Source: Paenibacillus agaridevorans (GTDB taxonomy: Bacteria > Bacillota > Bacilli > Paenibacillales > Paenibacillaceae). From it: a DNA stretch of 37,082 bases. Below the pieces are notes generated by a model that saw only the letters and a list, made by a program, of their open reading frames with translations, was not told the DNA's origin and made no database searches. The DNA is taken from positions 1-37,082 of the forward strand of contig NZ_BDQX01000230.1 of assembly GCF_003112455.1 (NCBI RefSeq). Direction: 5' to 3'. How positions within the stretch are numbered: position 1 is the first letter of the stretch; each line of letters begins with the position of its first letter. Position numbers and translations under genes: made by a program. Positions 31,028 through 37,082 of the stretch are shown here, piece after piece.

Positions 31028-31969
31028 TTAATCAAGTGGCTTTAAATGGGCTTCGATTTCTTGTCGTCTCGCTTCTAGGAATGGCGGTAAATCCAATTCT
31101 TTTCCTAACGCTTCAACAGGAGAATCTATTGTAAAACCGGGTCCATCTGTTGCAATTTCAAATAAAATGCCATTCGAATCACGGAAATATAAGCTTTGGA
31201 AGTAAAAACGATCGACGATACCTGACGAATGAAAGCCGCGATCTTTTACCGCTTTGTCCCAATAACTGAGCTCTTCCTCGTTTTTCACCCGAATCGCCAA
31301 ATGATGAATACTTCCTCGACCAGGCTTTTCACTCGGCCCATCTTCTTGCTTTACAACAATTTCGCCAAATGCTTGTCCTGCAACAGACTGATATATGGTT
31401 TCACGATCCGAGTGCGACACTTCTATATATCCAAACATATCCCTTAAAGTTCTCGCCGTTTTTTCCAAAGAACGCACAGTCAATTCCACAGTACCCATAC
31501 CTAGAATACGATGGTCTTGCTCAACATCAGAATCATCCCAAGGCGACCAGAAATCGGGTATCTCTTCGCCATTATTGTTTAGTAAAATAAGCCGCAGCCC
31601 TTCTGAGTCCTCAAACGGAAGTGCCGCTCGACCTGCATACATGGTCACTTCTCCATGCTTGACACTAAAATGATCAAAACGATTTTTCCAATATGCCAGA
31701 CTTTCAATGGACGGTACCAATAAACCGATTTGAGTAATTGCATTTGTCCCGCGAACGGTTCTTCCAACCATAGGCATTTCGAAAAAGGATAACTCCGTGC
31801 CTGCACTTCCCGTTAAATCTCCGTAAAACAAATGATACATGGATGGATCATCTTGATTGACCGTCTTTTTAACTCTTCGTAAACCCAACACATGTTGATA
31901 AAAATGATTATTCGTCTGAGCATTTTTTGTGATCATCGAGATATGATGATGTCCGGGGATTTTATACAT
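31028..31969 (-). CDS. Ring-cleaving dioxygenase, MhqO/MhqA type
   Basis: This 313-residue protein has two tandem VOC modules: GHHHISMITKNAQTNNHFYQ at the start, GTVELTVRSLEKTARTLRDM in the middle, and the metal-site residues HHLAIRV and GILFEIATDGPGF near the end (His and Glu). Such extradiol-type dioxygenases open hydroquinone or catechol rings and protect Bacilli from quinones. GAGGAGG precedes the ATG. A MarR gene lies 53 bp upstream, with a perfect 14-bp palindrome in the gap. The two genes downstream are broken, so this is the only working enzyme left in the operon. Confidence 0.88.
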   Translation of the reverse strand: MYKIPGHHHISMITKNAQTNNHFYQHVLGLRRVKKTVNQDDPSMYHLFYGDLTGSAGTELSFFEMPMVGRTVRGTNAITQIGLLVPSIESLAYWKNRFDHFSVKHGEVTMYAGRAALPFEDSEGLRLILLNNNGEEIPDFWSPWDDSDVEQDHRILGMGTVELTVRSLEKTARTLRDMFGYIEVSHSDRETIYQSVAGQAFGEIVVKQEDGPSEKPGRGSIHHLAIRVKNEEELSYWDKAVKDRGFHSSGIVDRFYFQSLYFRDSNGILFEIATDGPGFTIDSPVEALGKELDLPPFLEARRQEIEAHLKPLD

Positions 31970-31991
31970 AATAATTCCTCCTCTATTTTCG

Positions 31992-32005
31992 CTTGATTAA
32001 TCAAG
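31992..32005. promoter_or_regulatory. Perfect palindrome, likely MarR operator
   Basis: CTTGATTAATCAAG is self-complementary over 14 bp and lies between the MarR gene end and the dioxygenase ribosome site, the expected place for a MarR-type operator. Confidence 0.55.
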
Positions 32006-32021
32006 TGATACTTTAAAAAAA

Positions 32022-32465
32022 CTACTCGGGCGGTATTTCTTTGATTAAGCTATGTTTATGCACGCGTGTAATCAGTGAATATAATGTTTTCATTTCCTCC
32101 TCATTTAATACATCCTCAAAAAAGGAAGATTGCAGCGCAAGCTGAGCTGGCATTGCTTTTTCCACAATCGCTTCACCCTTCTCGGTTAAACGAATCGTTT
32201 TCGTTTTCCAATCTTGCTTGCGAACAATATATTTTTCTTTCTCAAGACGTGCAAGCATGCGGGAAATACCCCCTTGTGTGACGGTTACTTTTTCTGCTAA
32301 CTCCATTTGTGTAAGCGGCTGATATACTTTGATTTGTATTAATACATCAAACTGCGCTGTTGTTAGATCAAATCTTTTTAAAAATTCGTTTGAAAACTGG
32401 TTACTGTGGTTCGAAAAACGCAATAATCGCAACCAGATTAATGAACCTCTTGTATTATTGCGCAT
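32022..32465 (-). CDS. MarR-family transcriptional regulator
   Basis: This 147-residue protein shows the MarR winged-helix: [52 protein letters not shown] (DNA-recognition helix) and a wing [18 protein letters not shown]. It likely represses the dioxygenase operon and responds to phenolic or quinone compounds, by analogy with MhqR-type regulators. GGGGAGG lies before the ATG. A promoter-like TTGCAT-17-TAAAGT stands upstream (about 32495-32523). It contains a single Cys-free core, so thiol sensing is unlikely. Confidence 0.88.
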   Translation of the reverse strand: MRNNTRGSLIWLRLLRFSNHSNQFSNEFLKRFDLTTAQFDVLIQIKVYQPLTQMELAEKVTVTQGGISRMLARLEKEKYIVRKQDWKTKTIRLTEKGEAIVEKAMPAQLALQSSFFEDVLNEEEMKTLYSLITRVHKHSLIKEIPPE

Positions 32466-32573
32466 TTCGTTTCCTCCCCTTCGGTGACCTTGTTATCACT
32501 TTACTACTCAAATGAATAAAATGCAAGCTAAGAATCTTTAATTTGAGATTATTAATTTTTAGTTGATTTTTAG

Positions 32574-33887
32574 CTATGCATGTCCATACTCGCTCATTTC
32601 ACTTTCCGCATCGTCGGCGAAAATTTCGATTTTGCGAATGCGGTGTTCGTCCCGCTCCCGAATAATGAATCGTGTCGAGTGATAACGCCATACCTCGCCC
32701 TCGGACAATGCCGGCTGCTGCCGATAGATCCAACCGCCAATCGTATCCGCTTCATCGACAGGCAAACCAATGCCAACCGCATCATTAACCTCATTAATTA
32801 ACGCTTTGCCATCAACCAGATAATGACGACTCTCCAGCCTTTCAATCTCAACGGTCTCGTCCTCGTCGAATTCGTCCCGAATTTCTCCAACGATTTCTTC
32901 GACGATATCCTCCATCGTAAGCAGTCCGGAAGTGCCGCCGTATTCGTCCAGAAGAATTGCCATATGTACCCGATTCATCTGCATCAGCCCCATCAGCTTG
33001 CTGACAGGCATAACATCGGGCACGGACATCGTTGGCTGCAGCAGCTCCCGGAGGCTGGGCTTTACCTCCCCGTAATCGTGGATAAACAGATGTTTTGTAT
33101 TTAGGATACCGATTATCGTATCTTTATCCCCGTCCGCCACCGGATATCGGGTATATTGTTCTCGCCGAATGATGGCAGCATGCTCTTCGCGATCCTGACC
33201 GACGAACAAACATACCATATCCGTTCTAGGCACCATGATTTCACGGGCAAGCCGTTCGTCGAAGTCGAAGATTCGGTTTACATAACCAAATTCGTTGCTA
33301 TTGATTTTGCCGCTTTCGAAGCTCTCAGATAAAATATGGCGAATCTCCTCCTCGGAGTGTGCCTCATGCTCGCTGGCTGGACGTAAGCCAAGCAGTCGGA
33401 CCAATCCATTAGCGGAGCCGTTAAGCAGCCAGATGAAGGGATACGCTACGCGGTGGAATCCGATCAGAACAGGCGCCGTCCATGAGCTGATCCGCTCAGG
33501 CTGAATGATGGCGACGGTCTTAGGCGCCAGCTCGCCCAGGACGACATGCAGATAAGTGACAAGTAGAAACGAGATCAGAAAGGAAAGTACCGCAAGCCCC
33601 TTGCCTTCAATACCAAGCGTATGGAAAAGAGGATGCAGAAGCTTCTCCACCGTAGGTTCGCCAAGCCAGCCTAATCCAAGGGCCGTGACCGTAATGCCGA
33701 GCTGGCATGCGGACAGATAACCGTCGAGATGCGACGTCACATGATGAACGGACTTGGCGTTTTTGACGCCTTCATCCACCATCTGCGCAACCCGGCTGGG
33801 GCGCATCCGAACGATTGCGAATTCCGCCGCGACGAAAAAAGCCGTACATATAAGCAACAAAGCGAATGCGGCAAGATTGAGAATCAT
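32574..33887 (-). CDS. CNNM/CorC-family membrane protein (hemolysin C-like)
   Basis: The 437-residue protein has an N-terminal DUF21 membrane domain (about 1-190; AFALLLICTAFFVAAEFAIV, LSACQLGITVTALGLGWLGE). It continues with a CBS pair (about 205-335; VPRTDMVCLFVG, YPVADGDKDTIIGIL, HMAILLDEYGGTSGLLTMEDIVEEIVGEI) and a C-terminal CorC/HlyC domain (about 350-425). Homologues export magnesium or sodium ions or affect their homeostasis. It stands alone between two terminator-like hairpin regions. Confidence 0.88.
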   Translation of the reverse strand: MILNLAAFALLLICTAFFVAAEFAIVRMRPSRVAQMVDEGVKNAKSVHHVTSHLDGYLSACQLGITVTALGLGWLGEPTVEKLLHPLFHTLGIEGKGLAVLSFLISFLLVTYLHVVLGELAPKTVAIIQPERISSWTAPVLIGFHRVAYPFIWLLNGSANGLVRLLGLRPASEHEAHSEEEIRHILSESFESGKINSNEFGYVNRIFDFDERLAREIMVPRTDMVCLFVGQDREEHAAIIRREQYTRYPVADGDKDTIIGILNTKHLFIHDYGEVKPSLRELLQPTMSVPDVMPVSKLMGLMQMNRVHMAILLDEYGGTSGLLTMEDIVEEIVGEIRDEFDEDETVEIERLESRHYLVDGKALINEVNDAVGIGLPVDEADTIGGWIYRQQPALSEGEVWRYHSTRFIIRERDEHRIRKIEIFADDAESEMSEYGHA

Positions 33888-33923
33888 GATAGGACTCCCT
33901 TCAAAAGGTTAGTTGGAACAAGC

Positions 33924-33964
33924 AAACCCTGGGGAGACGGTCAAGGACCGTCTCCCCAGGGTTT
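33924..33964 (-). terminator. Strong hairpin between the DUF3900-like and CNNM genes
   Basis: AAACCCTGGGGAGACGGTC and its exact complement are separated by three bases, giving a perfect 19-bp stem. Both neighbours read leftward, so it ends transcription of the DUF3900-like gene; the T-run on the minus strand is short (TTTGCTTGTT). Confidence 0.8.
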
Positions 33965-34028
33965 GATCGTCTACCTATCATCCTTGCCCGCAAAACGGGT
34001 CGGCATACCTAGCCAATCCCTTAACTCT

Positions 34029-35171
34029 TTACCAGGGAACGTCGTCTTCGCTGCCAGCCGCTGCTTCTGATTCGTTATAGCGGCCGGTTGCGTCCTCCTG
34101 CTGTTCCACCTTCGTACCGATAAGGGGGATGACGTCGACAAGCTTCATCGGCTGCAACAGCTCGACGGGCGACATTCCCTTCTCGAATTGGAAAAAGTCA
34201 CCTTCGATTACCGCGATGTATCGGCCGTTATGTTTGGCGAAGCGAAGCGAATTTCCGAAGTCGGACAACAATCCTTTTACCGTTACGCCGCCCAGCTTGA
34301 AGCTAAACGGAAGATCCGGCTTCTGCTCCACCAGCGCGGCGGCTGCCGTCTCGACCTGCTCTTGCGACCACCATTCTTGCAGCTCCCGCTTCTCGCTTGC
34401 CGCCCATACTTCAACCGCGTTTTCTTCCTCGCTGCGTTCGGAGCTTGTCTCCTCTTGCCATTTGTCCGCAATATATTGATGGACCATCTCTACCACCTGA
34501 TCGCCGATGACTTCAGGCAGCGGTTTCTCGTAAGATACATATTTCAAGAAATCCTCGAAATAACGCGCATGCGAGGCTTGATGAATTTTCAGCTCCCACT
34601 GATCGAGCGAACCCTCCTCCGGCATATGAGGATATTGGATCGACTTGATGCTCCTGGCGCTGATCGCCATCTCCACATGGGAGATCAAACTGCGTTCGTC
34701 GGAGATCCGGGCGATCTTGGGCTCGAAATCGCATTTCAACAAAAACAAAAACGGCTCGTCGAAATAGGTATTCAGCTTGGCGCGGGCGATGACGAAGGCG
34801 CCGCCGCGTACCGCGCTCGTATCCATATAGATGCGCACGAGCTCGTCGGCAATGCCAATGAACCTCTCTCGCGTATCGGCGTCGCGGAGCCGCTGGAACA
34901 GATTGTAGTTCTGATTGCTTCCAAGCTCGTATCCCGGTTCCACCATAAATCGCCCGATCTTCGTCGGCGCTCCGGCGCTGTTCGGGTTGCGCTCCACCTT
35001 GCGTTTCACGATTCGTTTGAATTCCTCATCCAAAAAATTTTTGATCTCGCTTTGCTCGTAATCGACGCCATCCAGCGTCTGATAATGTTTGAACCGCCTG
35101 CCGGACGAATCGTCTCCGTCCCCGTCGGTCAGGATGACAAAAAACGATAAAAACTCCATACGAAAATCCAC
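34029..35171 (-). CDS. DUF3900-like protein
   Basis: A 380-residue soluble protein that I match from memory to the Bacillales DUF3900 family: LSFFVILTDGDG, FKHYQTLDGVDYEQSEIKNF, VKRKVERNPNSAGAPTKIGR, YMDTSAVRGGAFVIARAKL, KIHQASHARYFEDFLKYV and GGVTVKGLLSDFGNSLRFAK. Its role is unknown. The GTG at 35171 is preferred: GGGGGG lies ten bases upstream and family members begin with MDF-; the ATGs at 35219 and 35159 lack a ribosome site. The acidic tail is variable. The nearest upstream gene is the helicase. Confidence 0.78.
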   Translation of the reverse strand: MDFRMEFLSFFVILTDGDGDDSSGRRFKHYQTLDGVDYEQSEIKNFLDEEFKRIVKRKVERNPNSAGAPTKIGRFMVEPGYELGSNQNYNLFQRLRDADTRERFIGIADELVRIYMDTSAVRGGAFVIARAKLNTYFDEPFLFLLKCDFEPKIARISDERSLISHVEMAISARSIKSIQYPHMPEEGSLDQWELKIHQASHARYFEDFLKYVSYEKPLPEVIGDQVVEMVHQYIADKWQEETSSERSEEENAVEVWAASEKRELQEWWSQEQVETAAAALVEQKPDLPFSFKLGGVTVKGLLSDFGNSLRFAKHNGRYIAVIEGDFFQFEKGMSPVELLQPMKLVDVIPLIGTKVEQQEDATGRYNESEAAAGSEDDVPW

Positions 35172-35271
35172 GCCAGCTTTTCCCCCCGATAAAATGGTGT
35201 CGTTATTATAGAATATCATATGGAACGCGGAGGATACATAACGTATTTAGTCGTACCTTTGTCAATGTTGA

Positions 35272-37082
35272 TTAATCGGCAGGATGCCAGCCTTCCAATA
35301 GCGATGTTCTAGTGTCGCGATAGAACAACGTAAGCTTGTGCAGCGCGCGGGTACAACCTACGTAAAGGAGTTTAGCGTCCATGGGACCGTAAGCATCTGA
35401 TCCTGCATCCGCAACTAGCACGGCGTCGAACTCCAACCCTTTGGACAAGTAGACGGGTACGATGGTAAGTCCTCCATCATAAGCGGGCTGCTTGCTGAGG
35501 ACAAGCGATGCCGTCATTCCATCTCGCATAAAATAGCTGTAAATGTCCTCGCATTCTCTTGCCGTTCGGCCTACAATCGCGATCGTATCGTATTCGCCAG
35601 CCTCCTGCCACTGCCTAGCCGTGTCCGCAATACGACGCAGCCAATCCCCATTCGTCGCGCCGGCATGTTCTACAGTGACGGGGTCTCCGCTGCGGAAAAC
35701 AGGGACGGCCGGTTTGACGCCGCCAGTCATGCCTCCCAGGATGACGTTCGCAAACTCAATGATCTCCATCGTCGATCGATAGCTCCGGTTCAGCTCGAAG
35801 AAGTCCGCCTGATCGTCCGGGAACAATTGTTTAAGCTCGTCCCAATCCCGAATCCCCGTATAGCCATGTATGCCTTGCTGCAGGTCGCCGAGCACGGTCA
35901 TGGACACGGTCCGTTGGCATAGCTTCAACGTCTCGAGCTGGAACGGCGAGTAATCCTGCGCTTCGTCGATGACGACATGATCGAACGGCGCATTTTGCAA
36001 TCCGTATAATCGAAGCTGGATATAAGCAAGCGCCGCCAAGTCCTCGGCCGCCGCCTCGCCTCGGGCCAGCCGCTCCGACGTCGTTTTGGCGATCGGCTTC
36101 GGTACGGTAGTCAGCGCCTGTTTACCTTTGAACAGCGAGGCATACAGCTTAACAGCCGTATAAGATGGCATACGTTTTACGAAAGCGTTAAGCTTCGATA
36201 ACGCCGTAGATCGCAGTTTCTTGTCGGCGATTCCTTTTGTCTTAAGTTCCGACTCCAACCAGCGGCGAATCCGGCTGGCAAGACGATCCCGCTTCTCCAT
36301 GAGCGATTGCTCGCCATAATCGGTATCGTGCCACTCCTGCATTTGCTCCGGTTTAAGCTCCATCCGCGGCAACGGCATAAACGGTACATCCGGAACGATG
36401 TTGTCCGCAAGCTCCTTCAACCGCTCGTCGATGGCCTCCTTGAAGTCAAGGCTTCCCTTATATAATCCGGAGGCTTGCTCAAGCTCCGCGTGCGTCCGGG
36501 GCTGCTCGAACCAATAAGCCATTGTCTCCGAAGGATCGGATAACGCCACTTCATGCTGGAGCAGTCCGATCGCCCAATCGGAATAGGTCGTCTGGCTAAT
36601 GTCGCCAACGCCGAGTTCGGGCAATACGCCTGAGATATAATCCAGGAACATGCGGTTGGGTGCAAAAATAATCATTCGTTCTGCTTTGATCCGGCCTTCG
36701 TACTGATAAAGCAGAAAAGCTAATCGATGGAGCGCCACTGTCGTTTTGCCGCTGCCCGCGACGCCCTGGATAAATAGCGCCTTATTCCGCTCCGCACGGA
36801 TAATGCGGTCCTGCTCCTCCTGAATCGTCGAGACGATATCCCTCAGCTTGTTGTCTTTGTTCTCGCCCAGGCGATAAAGCAGGAATTCATCGGACACGGC
36901 GCCTTCCTCCTGGCCTCGAACATAACTGTCGACGACACGGATCAGCTCTCCGCTGCGCACCATCAGATTTCGTTTAAGGTGAACGTAACCGGAGACCTCC
37001 CCGTCGGGAGAGTCATAAACCGCCGGCGCGTCGCCGCCCGTAAACGAATAGAACAAGCTGGCGGCGGGCGCCCGCCCAACGA
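35272..37082 (-). CDS. HelD-type UvrD-like helicase / RNA polymerase recycling ATPase (5' end beyond window)
   Basis: The frame stays open to the right edge, and the residues before the first alternative start (VGRAPAASLFYSF) belong to the conserved HelD stretch before the ATPase, so the gene continues outside. Motifs are the Walker A GVAGSGKTTVALHRLAFLLY, motif II VIDEAQDYSPFQLETLKL, motif IV LNRSYRSTMEIIEFAN, VYLSKGLEFDAVLVADAG and LLYVGCTRALHKLTLF. HelD binds RNA polymerase and frees it from stalled or core-DNA complexes with ATP energy. Visible length is about 600 residues of an expected 750-800. Confidence 0.88.
   Translation of the reverse strand, partial: VGRAPAASLFYSFTGGDAPAVYDSPDGEVSGYVHLKRNLMVRSGELIRVVDSYVRGQEEGAVSDEFLLYRLGENKDNKLRDIVSTIQEEQDRIIRAERNKALFIQGVAGSGKTTVALHRLAFLLYQYEGRIKAERMIIFAPNRMFLDYISGVLPELGVGDISQTTYSDWAIGLLQHEVALSDPSETMAYWFEQPRTHAELEQASGLYKGSLDFKEAIDERLKELADNIVPDVPFMPLPRMELKPEQMQEWHDTDYGEQSLMEKRDRLASRIRRWLESELKTKGIADKKLRSTALSKLNAFVKRMPSYTAVKLYASLFKGKQALTTVPKPIAKTTSERLARGEAAAEDLAALAYIQLRLYGLQNAPFDHVVIDEAQDYSPFQLETLKLCQRTVSMTVLGDLQQGIHGYTGIRDWDELKQLFPDDQADFFELNRSYRSTMEIIEFANVILGGMTGGVKPAVPVFRSGDPVTVEHAGATNGDWLRRIADTARQWQEAGEYDTIAIVGRTARECEDIYSYFMRDGMTASLVLSKQPAYDGGLTIVPVYLSKGLEFDAVLVADAGSDAYGPMDAKLLYVGCTRALHKLTLFYRDTRTSLLEGWHPAD

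Noticed and set aside
34188..35150. Long 320-codon plus-strand open frame
   Set aside because: It lies opposite the DUF3900-like gene, which has recognisable conserved blocks and a good start; the antisense frame is a by-product of its codon pattern.
1..37082. rRNA and tRNA genes
   Set aside because: I saw no tRNA-like cloverleaf with GGTTC-A-AATCC arms and no rRNA segments.

Overview
The window looks like a chromosomal piece of a Paenibacillus-type member of the Bacillales. Shine-Dalgarno sites are strong (AGGAGG/GGGAGG), there are CcpA-like cre sites, and several families typical of Firmicutes occur (FosB, DUF3900-like, HelD, MarR/ring-cleaving dioxygenase, MsmX-dependent-style sugar ABC systems). 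Assignments come from motif reading and memory of families; no search was run.

Layout. (1) 1-884: the 3' end of a glyoxalase-fold gene, then a degraded stretch holding the last codons of a second ZIP transporter gene fused to an internal piece of a second HIS6-like gene. (2) 885-16242: a carbohydrate island on the minus strand, in transcription order: Gfo/Idh dehydrogenase, Zn alcohol dehydrogenase, two tandem GxGYxYP-family exported proteins, lipoprotein solute-binding protein, two sugar permeases, GH38 alpha-mannosidase, sialate-O-acetylesterase-like esterase. A GntR-HTH/LacI-sensor regulator reads divergently. The same 20-bp operator (ATATTG-N8-CAATAT) lies over the -35 box of both the operon promoter and an internal promoter, and each has a cre-like site downstream. 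No transporter ATPase is encoded, so a shared MsmX-type ATPase is expected. The likely job is import and intracellular cleavage of an (acetylated?) alpha-mannoside. (3) 16436-22547: ZIP metal transporter, a eukaryotic-type HisA (HIS6), a VOC protein, a GNAT, FosB, a serine hydrolase, a small protein, DedA and a small acidic protein. (4) 22767-28294: a multi-TM transporter, a TIMP/netrin-like exported protein, and an MMPL exporter with a divergent TetR and a DUF3817 protein. (5) 28335-32465: an AT-rich aromatic/quinone-detoxification operon (MarR, ring-cleaving dioxygenase, luciferase-like monooxygenase, FMN reductase) in which the last two genes are pseudogenes. (6) 32574-37082: CNNM/CorC-type membrane protein, DUF3900-like protein and a HelD-type helicase that runs off the right edge.

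Most striking item: 28550-30333 is a 1784-bp Tn7-family-like mobile element with no transposition genes. It begins and ends with TGT...ACA, has three dispersed 19-bp TnsB-type sites at one end and three contiguous ones (21-bp period) at the other, all facing inward, and is flanked by a perfect 5-bp duplication (CCTTA). Removing the element and one CCTTA restores the FMN reductase reading frame exactly. It carries four small genes, and short direct repeats divide this cargo into cassette-like units. A second notable item is the pair of ZIP/HIS6 repeats flanking the mannosidase island, which suggests how the island arrived.
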